From DASSUW01 sp963844205 (GTDB taxonomy: Bacteria; Actinomycetota; Thermoleophilia; Solirubrobacterales; Solirubrobacteraceae): a stretch of DNA of 64,000 bases. The stretch is taken from contig CAWJNK010000009.1 in the NCBI GenBank assembly GCA_963844205.1, positions 12,238-76,237 of the forward strand, read 5' to 3'. This document shows positions 46,257 to 54,995 of the stretch, one piece after another (position 1 is the first letter of the stretch; each line of letters opens with the position of its first letter). The notes under the pieces were generated by a model. It did no database searches and was not told the origin of the DNA. It worked only from the letters and a program-made list of their open reading frames with translations. Made by a program: the position numbers and the translations under genes.

Positions 46257-46705
46257 TGGACCGTACCATTCCTCGCCCTGCAGCCGGCACGACCACGAAC
46301 GTGGGGTTCTTGCTGGCGAAGGCTTCGCAGCGCTTCAACGAGCTGCTCGCGCAGCGGTTCGCCGAACGGGGGTTCCCTGAGGTCCGGGCCTCCTACGGGT
46401 CGGTGCTGGTTCCGCTCTTTGACCGGGACGGCTTGCGCGTGGGGGAACTGGGGGCAGTTTCGCGGCTCTCCAAGCAGGCGATGACGGGGCTGGTCAAGCT
46501 CTGCGAGCAGGACGGGCTGGTCGTGCGAGAGCGCGACGCGGACGACGGACGTGCCTTCCGGGTGTCACTGACCGCTCATGGCCGTCGCTTTCGGGCCGTG
46601 GCCGACGAAGTGCTGCGCGAGCTCGATGAGGAACTGATGCGGTCGCTCGGAACACGCAATCACGAGGCGCTCGTGGAAGCGCTCAAAGGAGTGATCGACC
46701 TATGA
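46256..46705 (+). CDS. MarR-family transcriptional regulator
   Basis: 149 residues. Winged helix with LRVGELGAVSRLSKQAMTGL as the recognition region and LVVRERDADDGRAFRVSLT as the wing (the DDGR Asp-Arg pair is conserved). GTG start, probably leaderless. The stop overlaps the ATG of the SRPBCC gene, so the two form an operon under the regulator's own operator. The ligand is unknown; the co-transcribed lipid/aromatic-binding fold may relate to it. Confidence 0.9.
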   Translation: MDRTIPRPAAGTTTNVGFLLAKASQRFNELLAQRFAERGFPEVRASYGSVLVPLFDRDGLRVGELGAVSRLSKQAMTGLVKLCEQDGLVVRERDADDGRAFRVSLTAHGRRFRAVADEVLRELDEELMRSLGTRNHEALVEALKGVIDL

Positions 46706-47094
46706 GGAACGCGACCGTCACCACCGTGCTCGACGCACCGCAGCGTGAGGTGTTCGACTACATGGCCGACATCCAGAACCTGCCGCAGTGGGCCACTGAG
46801 TTCGCCCGCGAGCTTCGGCGCGAGGGCGACGACTACAAGGTCGTCAACGGGCTCGGCGAGTTCTACTTCGCAATCCAGGCCGACCCGGCCAGCGGTGTCA
46901 TCGACATGTATGCCGGACCGACGAAGCAGGCGATGGCGGTGTTCCCCACACGGACGGTCTCGCTGCCGGACGGCCGCACCGCCTTCAGCTTCACGATGTT
47001 CCAAGGCCCGGAGATGCCCGACGAGCTGTTCGCGTCCCAGCACGAGTCGCTCAAGCGCGAGTTCATCAACATCGAACGGCGCTTCAAGCGCTGA
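46702..47094 (+). CDS. SRPBCC (START-like/polyketide cyclase) family protein
   Basis: 130 residues with the typical opening TTVLDAPQREVFDYMADIQNL (shortened here to DAPQREVFDYMADI) and a long C-terminal helix FASQHESLKREFINIERRF. The fold makes a hydrophobic cavity for a lipid or aromatic ligand; no catalytic residues can be assigned. Coupled to the MarR gene by ATGA. Confidence 0.85.
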   Translation: MRNATVTTVLDAPQREVFDYMADIQNLPQWATEFARELRREGDDYKVVNGLGEFYFAIQADPASGVIDMYAGPTKQAMAVFPTRTVSLPDGRTAFSFTMFQGPEMPDELFASQHESLKREFINIERRFKR

Positions 47095-47152
47095 TGATCC
47101 CCCAAGTCCGAACGCGCCGCGCGGGGACCGCAGGGTCGGAATCGCGTGACGG

Positions 47153-48196
47153 CTAGGCTCGTAGCGGCGCGGCGGCGAACTCTCGCATCCCGGCGTCGAA
47201 TTCCTCCGCCGCCCGGAACTCGAGCCGGTCGGCGGCGGCCGTGACGGACGCGAAGACGTGGCGCACGTCGCCGGCTCGCCAGTCGCCGGTCACGACCGGC
47301 TCGCGGCCCGGATCCACCGCAGACGTGATCGCGTGCGCCATGTCGAGAACCGTGCGCGGCGTGCCGCTGCCGACGTTCACGGCGCCGACGACCGCCTCCG
47401 GAACGGTCAGCGCGAGCACGTTGGCGCGCGCGACGTCGCGGACGTGGACGAAGTCGCGCAGCTGTGCGCCGTCCTCGAACACCTTCGGCACGCCCCCGGA
47501 GGCGAGCGCCGAGCGGAAGATGCTGGCCACGCCGGCGTACGGCGTGTCGCGCGGCATCCGCGGCCCGTAGACGTTGTGGTAGCGCAGCGCGGTGTACGGC
47601 ACGCCGGTCTCGCGGGCGAACGAGGCGCACAGGTGCTCCTGGCCGACCTTCGTGGCCGCGTACACGTTCCGCGGGTCGAGCGGGGCGTCCTCGGGGACCG
47701 GCTCGGGCCGCAACGGTTCCTCGCAATGTGGGCAGCGCGGCTCGAAGCGTCCGGCGTCGAGGTCGCCGGGCCGCCGCGGCGGCGCGCGCACGACGCCGTG
47801 CTCCGCGCAGGCGTAGCGGCCCTCGCCGTAGACGACCATGCTCGATGCCAGGACCAGCCGCCCGCCGAAGCCGTCCGCCGCGAGCGCGCGCAGCAGGACC
47901 GCGGTCGCGAGCTCGTTGTGGGCGACGTAGTCGGCGATGTCGCCGATGTCGGTCCCGAGCCCGACCATCGCCGCCTGGTGGCTGACCGCGCTCACGCCGT
48001 CGACCGCGTGCGCCGCGACCCCGGGGTCGCGCAGATCTCCCTCGATCCACTCCGCCCGCTCGTCGAGGTACTCCGGGCGCTCGCGGTGGGCGCCCGGCAG
48101 CAGCGTGTCGAGCACCCGCACCTCGTGCCCTTGCTTCAACAGCGCGTCGACCACGTGCGAGCCGATGAAGCCGGCACCGCCGGTGACGAGGATCAT
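47153..48196 (-). CDS. NAD-dependent epimerase/dehydratase with a Cys/His insert (sugar-nucleotide epimerase)
   Basis: Extended short-chain dehydrogenase, 347 residues. NAD loop GGAGFIGSH (6-14), active-site Ser in ASSMVVYG and YxxxK pair Tyr179-Lys183. Between strands is an insert with Cys130, His133 and C155-P-H-C158, a probable zinc knuckle. I recall such inserts in proteins annotated as dTDP-L-rhamnose 4-epimerases; the substrate is not proven. Its ATG overlaps the histidine kinase stop (ATGA), so it is the last gene of a response regulator-kinase-epimerase operon, which suggests a role in regulated cell-surface glycan changes. Confidence 0.88.
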   Translation of the reverse strand: MILVTGGAGFIGSHVVDALLKQGHEVRVLDTLLPGAHRERPEYLDERAEWIEGDLRDPGVAAHAVDGVSAVSHQAAMVGLGTDIGDIADYVAHNELATAVLLRALAADGFGGRLVLASSMVVYGEGRYACAEHGVVRAPPRRPGDLDAGRFEPRCPHCEEPLRPEPVPEDAPLDPRNVYAATKVGQEHLCASFARETGVPYTALRYHNVYGPRMPRDTPYAGVASIFRSALASGGVPKVFEDGAQLRDFVHVRDVARANVLALTVPEAVVGAVNVGSGTPRTVLDMAHAITSAVDPGREPVVTGDWRAGDVRHVFASVTAAADRLEFRAAEEFDAGMREFAAAPLRA

Positions 48197-49341
48197 CCGC
48201 GCAGCGTGAAGCGCACGCTCGTCCCCGCCACCGACGGCTCGAGCCAGATCCGGCCGCCGTGCGCCTCGACGATCGCGCGCGAGATCGCGAGCCCGAGGCC
48301 GGCGCCGCCGTTGCCTCGCGCGCTCGCCCCGCCCTGGTAGAAGGCGTCGAAGATCCGCTCGCGGTCGCCGTCGGCGATCCCGCTGCCGGTGTCGGAGACC
48401 TCCACCTGCACGACCCCGTCCGCCGCGGCGGCCCGCACGGTGACGCTCCCGTCGGCGGGCGTATGGCGGATCGCGTTCTGGATCAGGTTGAAGAGCACGC
48501 GCTGGATCTGTTCCGGCGCGGCGTGCGCGAGCGCGAGGTCGCCCGGCACGTCGACGACGAGCCGCGCGACGTCGTCGCGCCGCATCGCCTCGACCGTCTC
48601 CCCCACCAGCTCACCGAGCTCGACGCGCGACATCGACCACCGCAGGTCTCCCGCCTGCAGCCGCGAGAGCTCGAACAGGTCGTCGATCAGCGCCGCCAGC
48701 GCGCCGACGTGGGTGCGCAGCTTCGACAGGTAGGCCGCACGCTCGCGCTCGTCGACGACCTCGTCGTCGAGCGCCTCCACGAGCAGCCGCAGTGAGGTGA
48801 TCGGCGTGCGCAGGTCGTGCGAGACGGCGGCGACGAGGTCGTTGCGAGCGGCCTCGGTGCGCGCCAGCCGCTCGACCATCGCCTCGACCTCGCGCGCCAG
48901 CCGCGTGACCTCGTCGTCGCCGTCGACCGCGAGCCGCACGTCGCGGCGGCCGGCGCCCACGGCGGTCAGGCTCGTGCCCACGGCGCGGAGGTCGTCGAGC
49001 ACGCGCCGGGAGAGGAACCAGCCTGCCCACACCGCCAGCGCCGCGCAGTAGCCGGCGGCGAGCAGCGTGAACAGCGCGTCGTGCGAGGAGACGAACATCA
49101 TCGCCACGAACAGCGCGATCGTCACCAAGGCCTGCCCGGCGGCGAGCGCGCCCACGAGCACGACCTGGCGGCGCAGCCCGGTCCGCCGGCGCAGCAGCCA
49201 GCCGGCGAGCAGGACGGTCGCGCAGCCGAGCGGCGCCAGCAGCACGAACGTCAGCCACGCCGCGTGGAAGTCGTAGACGAGCCATGCCGGCACCGAGGCC
49301 GCGAGCGCCCCGGCAACCGCTGCCGACAGCCCGACCTTCAC
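48193..49341 (-). CDS. Membrane sensor histidine kinase
   Basis: 382 residues from a GTG overlapping the response regulator stop. About four to five N-terminal membrane spans with almost no extracytoplasmic domain, a HAMP-like region (RRVLDDLRAVGTSL), H-box AVSHDLRTPITSLR with the phospho-His, N-box NLIQNAIRHTP, and G-boxes DTGSGIADGD and GGAGLGLAISR. Forms a two-component system with the preceding gene. A sensor with little outside loop may detect membrane state or small lipophilic signals. Confidence 0.92.
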   Translation of the reverse strand: MKVGLSAAVAGALAASVPAWLVYDFHAAWLTFVLLAPLGCATVLLAGWLLRRRTGLRRQVVLVGALAAGQALVTIALFVAMMFVSSHDALFTLLAAGYCAALAVWAGWFLSRRVLDDLRAVGTSLTAVGAGRRDVRLAVDGDDEVTRLAREVEAMVERLARTEAARNDLVAAVSHDLRTPITSLRLLVEALDDEVVDERERAAYLSKLRTHVGALAALIDDLFELSRLQAGDLRWSMSRVELGELVGETVEAMRRDDVARLVVDVPGDLALAHAAPEQIQRVLFNLIQNAIRHTPADGSVTVRAAAADGVVQVEVSDTGSGIADGDRERIFDAFYQGGASARGNGGAGLGLAISRAIVEAHGGRIWLEPSVAGTSVRFTLRG

Positions 49342-50039
49342 GGCGCGAAGCGGTAGCCGACGCCCCACACCGTCTCGATGTGCCGCGGCCGCGCGGGGTC
49401 GCGCTCGACCTTCGCGCGCAGCCGGCGGATGTGCACGGTGACGGTCGACGTGTCGGTGTAGAACGAGAACTCCCAGACGCGGTCCATCAGCGCCTGGCGG
49501 CTGAAGGCCTGCCCCGGGTGGCGCGCGAGGAACAGCAGCAGCTGGTACTCCCGCACGGTCAAGGCACACTCCTCGCCGTCTACGACCACGCGCCGGGCGG
49601 CCGGTTCGATGCGCAGGCCGCCGAACTCGAGCGGAGGCTCCTGCTCGGGCTCGGGGTCGACCCGGCGCAGCACCGCGTCCACGCGCGCCACGAGCTCGGC
49701 GGGCGAGAACGGCTTGACCACGTAGTCGTCGGCGCCCAGCCGGAGCCCGACGATGCGGTCGGACTCCTCGCCCTTGGCCGTGAGCAGGACGAACGCGGGC
49801 CGGCGGGTGGGGTCCTTGCGGATGCGGCGCATGACCTCGAGGCCGTCGACGCCGGGGAGCATCAGGTCCAGCACGATCAGGTCGGCCGGCCGCTCACCGT
49901 GCAGCGCGAGCGCGCTGTCCCCGTCGGCGGCCACGCGCGTCGCGTAGCCGGCGCGCTCGAGATAGCGCGACACGACCTCGCCGATCGTCGGCTCGTCGTC
50001 GACGACGAGGATCTCGCCGCGCGTATGGGTCCCCGGCAT
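49338..50039 (-). CDS. OmpR/PhoB-family response regulator
   Basis: 233 residues from ATG 50039 (a frame 12 codons longer exists). Receiver domain with VVDDEP (acidic pair), phospho-acceptor Asp58 in VLDLMLPG, Thr in LLTAKG and Lys in VVKPFSP. The C-terminal winged helix is complete, with YTDTSTVTVHIRRLRAKVE and the final WGVGYRFAP. First gene of the regulator-kinase-epimerase operon. Confidence 0.94.
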   Translation of the reverse strand: MPGTHTRGEILVVDDEPTIGEVVSRYLERAGYATRVAADGDSALALHGERPADLIVLDLMLPGVDGLEVMRRIRKDPTRRPAFVLLTAKGEESDRIVGLRLGADDYVVKPFSPAELVARVDAVLRRVDPEPEQEPPLEFGGLRIEPAARRVVVDGEECALTVREYQLLLFLARHPGQAFSRQALMDRVWEFSFYTDTSTVTVHIRRLRAKVERDPARPRHIETVWGVGYRFAP

Positions 50040-50105
50040 CGCCTCGATGATGGCGTGCCGGGGACCGGTGATCAACGGGATCGCCCGGATGTCAGGACTC
50101 GGTAA

Positions 50106-50762
50106 TCAGGCGGAGGTGTCGATCGTGATCTTGGCCACGCCGATGACCAGGCCCTCCCGCAGGTCCTGGATGCCGAACGTCTCGTTCAGCAGGTCCGCGG
50201 CCTCGGCCTTGAGCTTGACGGTCGTCCCCTCGAGGATCGCGGTGCCGTCGCCCTCGTTGACCTCGAGCGGGTTCAGCGTCCGGCCGTCGAGGAAGAACAG
50301 CGGCGCGTCCTCGGCCGCGACCTCACCGTCGACCGACACGGTTCCCGTGAGGACCGACTTGCCGGGGTCGACGACGAAGTTCGTCAGCTCGACGCGCTTG
50401 CCGCCCGCGGTGAGGCTGAGACCTGCGCCCTCGTGGTCGAGCTCGCCCTGCACGTACGGCGATACCGTCCCGGGCTCGTAGTAGGTGACGTTGCCGCCGG
50501 TGATGGGGAACGAGGCAACGCCCTGCTTGCTGATCGTCGCGGCGCCGACCGGGCCGGGCGTGACCTTCAGGGACTGCAGCGCGCTGACGAAGCCGGCGTC
50601 GAGCGTGACCGCGGTGCTGCGGCCGCTGAGCTGGTCGACCTGCGCGACGGGCTCTGGCGCTGCCGCGGACTCGGTGCTGCTCTCGTCGTCACCCCCGCAC
50701 GCGCTCGCGGTGAGCGCGAGGGCGGCGACGGCGGCGATGGTGGATGTGAATCGGCTTCTCAT
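50106..50762 (-). CDS. HtaA-like domain lipoprotein
   Basis: 218 residues with a lipoprotein signal (LALTASAC lipobox) and a GGDDESS linker. The body repeats the pattern of HtaA domains: a G-V-ASFPITGG strand, then GELDHEGAGLSLTAGGKRVEL and LTNFVVDPG. HtaA domains bind haem or serve as adhesive beta modules in actinobacteria; no haem-ligand is identified here. Ends 67 nt from the response regulator start on the same strand and may share control, but the gap allows a separate promoter. Confidence 0.75.
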   Translation of the reverse strand: MRSRFTSTIAAVAALALTASACGGDDESSTESAAAPEPVAQVDQLSGRSTAVTLDAGFVSALQSLKVTPGPVGAATISKQGVASFPITGGNVTYYEPGTVSPYVQGELDHEGAGLSLTAGGKRVELTNFVVDPGKSVLTGTVSVDGEVAAEDAPLFFLDGRTLNPLEVNEGDGTAILEGTTVKLKAEAADLLNETFGIQDLREGLVIGVAKITIDTSA

Positions 50763-50859
50763 ACAAGGGTCTGCGCAGCGGCGGCCGGATCGGATGCATC
50801 TCAGGCGTAAGTAGTCCGTAATCGCGCCGACTGCGTAGTTGGGGATAGGAGTTCAAGAC

Positions 50860-51489
50860 GTGCACGTGATCCTCCCCGTCCTCAACGAGCGCGAGGCCCT
50901 GCCCTGGGTGCTGGCGCGCATGCCCTCCGGCTACGAGCCGATCGTGGTCGACAACGGGTCGACCGACGGCTCCGGCGGGCTCGCCGCCACGCTCGGCGCG
51001 CTCGTGGTGATCGAGCCGCAACCGGGGTTCGGCGCCGCGTGCTTCGCCGGGCTGAGGGCCGCGCGGAGCGACGTCGTCTGCTTCATGGACTGCGACGCGA
51101 CGCTCGACCCGCGCGAGCTGCCCCTCGTCGCGGAGCCCGTCGTCGCGGGCGCGGCCGACCTCGTGCTCGGCGCGCGCCGCGGCGGCGGCTCGCTGCACGG
51201 CCGGATCGCGAACCGCGCGCTCGCCCTCGAGCTCCGGCGGCGGTCCGGCGTGCGCCTGACCGACCTGGGGTCGATGCGCGCGGCGGGCCGCGAGCCGCTG
51301 CTCGAGCTCGGGATCCGCGACCGCCGCTTCGGCTGGCCGCTCGAGATGGTCGTGCGAGCGGCCGCGGCCGGGTGGGCGATCGAGGAGGTCCCGGTGCGCG
51401 AGCTGCCGCGGCGCGGCCGCTCGAAGGTCACGGGAACGGTCCGCGGGACCGTGCGTGCCGTCCGCGACATGGCGGCGGTTCTCGGATGA
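50860..51489 (+). CDS. Family 2 glycosyltransferase (DPM1-like)
   Basis: 209 residues from GTG 50860, selected because AGGAG (50848-50852) is 7 nt upstream; a TTG at 50839 would leave the ribosome site inside the gene. VILPVLNEREALP, the donor-binding DNGSTDGS and the metal-site region FMDCDATLDP are typical. Lacks the C-terminal membrane spans of some relatives. First gene of a coupled series (ATGA overlaps) with a TIGR04282-type transferase, a methyltransferase and a molybdenum oxidoreductase. Confidence 0.9.
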   Translation: MHVILPVLNEREALPWVLARMPSGYEPIVVDNGSTDGSGGLAATLGALVVIEPQPGFGAACFAGLRAARSDVVCFMDCDATLDPRELPLVAEPVVAGAADLVLGARRGGGSLHGRIANRALALELRRRSGVRLTDLGSMRAAGREPLLELGIRDRRFGWPLEMVVRAAAAGWAIEEVPVRELPRRGRSKVTGTVRGTVRAVRDMAAVLG

Positions 51490-52100
51490 CCGCGATCGTC
51501 GTCATCGCGAAGAGCCCGGTGCCCGGCCGCGTGAAGACGCGGCTCACCCCGCCCTGCAGCCCCGAGCAGGCGGCGCGGCTGGCCGGTGCCGCGCTCGACG
51601 ACACGCTCGCCGCCGCCGCGCGCACCCGCCGCGCCACCCGGCGCGTCCTCGTCCTCGACGGAGCGCCCGGCGACTGGGTGCCTCGCGGCTTCGACGTCGT
51701 GCCCCAGCGCGGGGACGGGCTGGCGGCCCGCCTCGCGGCCGCGTTCGAGGACGTCGCGCAGCCGGCCTTTCTCGTCGGCATGGACACGCCGCAGGTAACG
51801 CCGGACCTGCTCGACGCCGGCCTCGATGCCCTTGACGGCTCCGACGCGGTGTTCGGCGCCGCCTTCGACGGCGGCTACTGGGGCATCGGCCTGCGCCGCG
51901 CCGATCCCGCGGCGTTCCGCGGCGTGCCGATGAGCGAGGCGACGACGGGCCTGGCCCAGCGCGTCCGGCTCGCCGTGCTGGGCCTGCGCACCGCGGTCCT
52001 GCCGCCGCTGCGCGACGTCGACACGATCGCCGACGCGCGCGCGGTGGCCGCCGAGGCGCCGGCCGGCCGCTTCGCCGCGACCCTCGCGAGCATCGCATGA
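51486..52100 (+). CDS. TIGR04282/DUF2064-family transferase (nucleotidyl/glycosyltransferase-like)
   Basis: 204 residues from ATG 51486. The nucleotide-binding start VVIAKSPVPGRVKTRLTPP, GDGLAARL and the GMDTPQVTPD segment are family landmarks, as is AAFDGGYWGIGLR. The family is annotated as arsenosugar-biosynthesis or selenodomain-associated transferases; the function here is unproven. The ATG overlaps the preceding stop. Confidence 0.87.
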   Translation: MTAIVVIAKSPVPGRVKTRLTPPCSPEQAARLAGAALDDTLAAAARTRRATRRVLVLDGAPGDWVPRGFDVVPQRGDGLAARLAAAFEDVAQPAFLVGMDTPQVTPDLLDAGLDALDGSDAVFGAAFDGGYWGIGLRRADPAAFRGVPMSEATTGLAQRVRLAVLGLRTAVLPPLRDVDTIADARAVAAEAPAGRFAATLASIA

Positions 52101-52750
52101 CCGCAGTCGTCGAGCAGCGACTGCCCGCCGATCTGCTCTACGGCCGCCTGCTCGCGACCGCCGCGCAGCGGGCGAGCGTGCGCTCGCTCGACGGGACGCT
52201 CGAGCCGCTGCCGCTCGAGCGCTGGCTCGGCGAGCCCGACGCCGCCGACCTTGCAGCGACGGCCGTCGCGGAGCCGCCCGTCCTCGACCTCGGGTGCGGC
52301 CCCGGCCGCCATCTCGCGGCGCTGCGCGCGGCCGGGAAGCGCGGCGTCGGCGTCGACCTCTCCCCCGTCGCCGTCGGCATCGCGCGCCGGCGCGGCGGTA
52401 ACGCCATCCACGGCGACATCTTCGGCTCCGTGCCCGGCGCCGGCGCCTACCGCACCGCGCTCCTGCTCGACGGCAACGTCGGCATCGGCGGCGCGCCCGA
52501 GCTGCTGCTGCGGCGGACGCGCGAACTGCTCGCGCCGGGAGGCGCGGCGCTCGTGGAGCTCGACCCGCCCGGCCGGCCCACCTTCACGACGCGCATCCGG
52601 CTGGAGGCGCACGGCCAGGTCAGCGAATGGTTCGCGTGGGCGCGCGTCGGCGTCGACGGGATCGCCGCCCTCGCAACCACGGCCGGCCTCGTCCACGACG
52701 GCCTGCTGGCCGTCGAGGAGCGCTGGGTCGCGGTCCTGCGGCGGCCATGA
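52097..52750 (+). CDS. Class I SAM-dependent methyltransferase
   Basis: 217 residues. Motif I VLDLGCGPGRHLAAL near 62-76, GVGVDLSPVAVGIARRR as the second strand/acid, and LLAPGGAALVELDPPG as motif III. Overlaps both neighbours by 4 nt (ATGA). No substrate can be inferred beyond its operon with two transferases. Confidence 0.9.
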   Translation: MTAVVEQRLPADLLYGRLLATAAQRASVRSLDGTLEPLPLERWLGEPDAADLAATAVAEPPVLDLGCGPGRHLAALRAAGKRGVGVDLSPVAVGIARRRGGNAIHGDIFGSVPGAGAYRTALLLDGNVGIGGAPELLLRRTRELLAPGGAALVELDPPGRPTFTTRIRLEAHGQVSEWFAWARVGVDGIAALATTAGLVHDGLLAVEERWVAVLRRP

Positions 52751-53970
52751 AGCCCCCGCCCGGACCGTTCCGGGAGAGCTTCTGGCGCTCCCCGCTCCGT
52801 GGCCCGTGGCTGACCTCGGCCCTCGGCTCGCTGTTGCTCGTCCTCGTCTCGGTCGTGATCGTGACCGGCTTTCTCTCGCACGTCGCGTACGAATCGAGCC
52901 TGCGCGGCAACGCGATCGTTCCTTCCGACCTGCCGCTCGGCTTCCACTGGCCGACCGCCCCGACCTACCTCTACGCGATCACGCAGGGGCTGCACGTCAA
53001 CGTCGGCCTCGCCGCCGTCCCGCTGCTGCTGGCGAAGCTGTGGTCCGTGATCCCGCGGCTGTGGGCATTCCCGCCGTTCACCTCGCCGCTGCACGCGCTC
53101 GAGCGGCTGTCGATCGCGCTGCTGGTCTCGAGCGCCGTCTTCCAGTTCGCGACGGGGATCATGAACGCGCAGTACTGGTACGCGTTCGGGTTCAACTTCG
53201 TCATCGCGCACTACTACGGCGCGGTGGTCTTCACGGCGTCGCTGGCGTTGCACGTGGTGCTCAAGACGCCGGTCATCCTGCGCGCGTACCGCGCGCGGGG
53301 CTGGCTGCGGCAACTCCGGGACACCGCGCCCGAGCCGCCCGGCGGGCTCGCCCCGGTCGACCCGGCACCACCGACGATCAGCCGCCGCGGCCTGTTCGCG
53401 TTCGTCGGCGGGGCGTCGGCGCTGCTCGTCGTGGCCAACGCCGGCCAGACGATCGGCGGGCCGCTGCGGTCGCTGGCCTTCCTCGCACCGAGGCGGGAGG
53501 ACTTCCCGGTCAACCGCACGGCGGCCCGCGCGCAGATCTCCGCCGCGATGGTCGGCCCGGCATACCAACTCACGCTCACCGGCGGCGGCACCGAGGTCCT
53601 GCTCGCCCGCGACGAGCTGCTGGCGCTGCCGCACCACACCGCGCGGCTGCCGATCGCGTGCGTCGAGGGCTGGACGACGACGCAGGAGTGGACCGGAGTG
53701 CGGCTCGCCGAGCTGGCGCGCACCGCCGGGCTCGACCCCGCCGACGTCGCCGACGCGTTCGTGCGCTCGCTCCAACCGCGCGGCGTGCTGTCGAAGGCGT
53801 CGCTCAACGGCGACCAGGTGCGCGACCCGGACTCGATGCTCGCGCTGAAGGTCAACGGCGCCGACCTGCCGCTCGACCACGGGTTCCCGGCGCGCATCAT
53901 CGTCCCCGCGCTCCCGGGCGTGCACAACACCAAGTGGGTGGCCTCGATCGACTTCGGGGTCGTGGCGTGA
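52747..53970 (+). CDS. Membrane-anchored molybdopterin-dependent oxidoreductase (YedY/sulfite oxidase fold)
   Basis: 407 residues from ATG 52747. The first 200 residues form four to five spans with several histidines (GLHVNVGL, FVIAHYYG, LALHVVLK), like a cytochrome b561-type anchor that could bind haem. A linker then leads to SRRGLFAFVGGASALLVV (about 211-228), an internal twin-arginine-like signal, and then the Mo-pterin domain with the catalytic Cys in PIACVEGWTTTQEW and a C-terminal GVHNTKWV. A quinone-coupled periplasmic oxidoreductase is likely. Unusual in apparently combining Sec and Tat insertion. Confidence 0.87.
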   Translation: MKPPPGPFRESFWRSPLRGPWLTSALGSLLLVLVSVVIVTGFLSHVAYESSLRGNAIVPSDLPLGFHWPTAPTYLYAITQGLHVNVGLAAVPLLLAKLWSVIPRLWAFPPFTSPLHALERLSIALLVSSAVFQFATGIMNAQYWYAFGFNFVIAHYYGAVVFTASLALHVVLKTPVILRAYRARGWLRQLRDTAPEPPGGLAPVDPAPPTISRRGLFAFVGGASALLVVANAGQTIGGPLRSLAFLAPRREDFPVNRTAARAQISAAMVGPAYQLTLTGGGTEVLLARDELLALPHHTARLPIACVEGWTTTQEWTGVRLAELARTAGLDPADVADAFVRSLQPRGVLSKASLNGDQVRDPDSMLALKVNGADLPLDHGFPARIIVPALPGVHNTKWVASIDFGVVA

Positions 53971-54359
53971 GGATCCTGGCCTACCTGGCGCTGCTGCCGC
54001 TGTGCGCATGGGCACTGCTCGAAGTGCTGGGCGGGCGCGGCGCGGAGCGGATCGCGCTGTGGCTCGTCGCGGCGGTCGTCGTGCACGACCTGATCGTCCT
54101 CCCGCTGTACTCGGGCGCCGACCGCGCCGCCCGGGCGGCGCTGCGCGGCGCGGTCAACTACGTGCGGATCCCGGCCGCGCTGTCGCTGCTCATGCTCGTC
54201 GTGTTCTGGGGCACCATCTCCGGCGCCGGCGAGCGCGCCTACCGGGCGACCAGCGGCGAGACGTTCGACGGCCACGCCGAGCGCTGGCTGCTCGCGACCG
54301 CCGCCCTGTTCGCCGGCTCCGGCCTGGTCTACCTGCTGCGGCGCGGATCGAGGAGCTGA
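53967..54359 (+). CDS. Small four-span membrane protein
   Basis: 130 residues from a GTG overlapping the oxidoreductase stop (GTGA). Four hydrophobic segments (about 3-20, 31-49, 70-88 and 107-125), a VHDLIVLPLYSGADR loop and no known domain. Being coupled to the molybdenum enzyme gene, it may be an accessory membrane subunit. The last 31 nt overlap the convergent lipoprotein gene. Confidence 0.75.
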   Translation: MRILAYLALLPLCAWALLEVLGGRGAERIALWLVAAVVVHDLIVLPLYSGADRAARAALRGAVNYVRIPAALSLLMLVVFWGTISGAGERAYRATSGETFDGHAERWLLATAALFAGSGLVYLLRRGSRS

Positions 54360-54991
54360 AGCACTCCATCCGCCTCGCCGGTGACGTACACGCGCCCGCT
54401 CGAGGGGTCGACGGCGACCGCGTTCGGTTGGCGCACCGTGGGATAGGAGGCGAGCCGGTGCGGACGCGCGCTCGTCGCCAGCTCGACGAGCTCGTTGCGC
54501 GCGGTCAGCGTCACCCACAGGCGGCCGCTGCGCAGGTCCGAGGCCGCACCGTAGGGCGCGCCGGGCAGCGGATAGCGGCGGAGGACGCGCAGCTCGCCGT
54601 GCGTGTCGAACACGAGCAGCCCGTCGCCCGCGGTGTCGACCACGTAGGCGAGGCCGCGCTCAGCGGGGACGACGTGCGTCGGGCCGGCGCCGGCGGCGGC
54701 GCGCCCGATCCGCTCGCCCGTGGCGCGGTCGTAGAGCTCGAGCACCCGCTCGCGCGGGCGGACGACGGCGATCGCCCGGCCGCCGTCGACCGTCGTCCGG
54801 ACCGGGTCGGCCACGACGCCCTCGGGCAGATCGCGGATCGGCACGACGCGACCCGCCGGCGCCTCCTCCAGCGGCGGCGAGACGTCCGGCTCCGCGGCCG
54901 GGGGCAGCTCGCCCACGGGCGCCGATCCACAACCGCCGAGGACGGCGGCCGCGATGAGGGTTCCTAGGCGAGCGACGATGCCGGTGAGCAT
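54329..54991 (-). CDS. Beta-propeller-like (YVTN/NHL-type) lipoprotein
   Basis: 220 residues. Lipoprotein signal with the lipobox LGGC near residue 21. Then repeats of about 40 residues with a GLAYVVDTAGDGLLVFD-type strand pattern (GRLWVTLTARNELVEL, then GRVYVTGEADGVLQLLD). Four blades or so are seen, short of a full propeller of six or seven, so it may dimerise or be truncated. Its ATG shares the tetramer CATG with a potential start of the divergent gene. Confidence 0.75.
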   Translation of the reverse strand: MLTGIVARLGTLIAAAVLGGCGSAPVGELPPAAEPDVSPPLEEAPAGRVVPIRDLPEGVVADPVRTTVDGGRAIAVVRPRERVLELYDRATGERIGRAAAGAGPTHVVPAERGLAYVVDTAGDGLLVFDTHGELRVLRRYPLPGAPYGAASDLRSGRLWVTLTARNELVELATSARPHRLASYPTVRQPNAVAVDPSSGRVYVTGEADGVLQLLDPRRSR

Positions 54992-54995
54992 GGCA

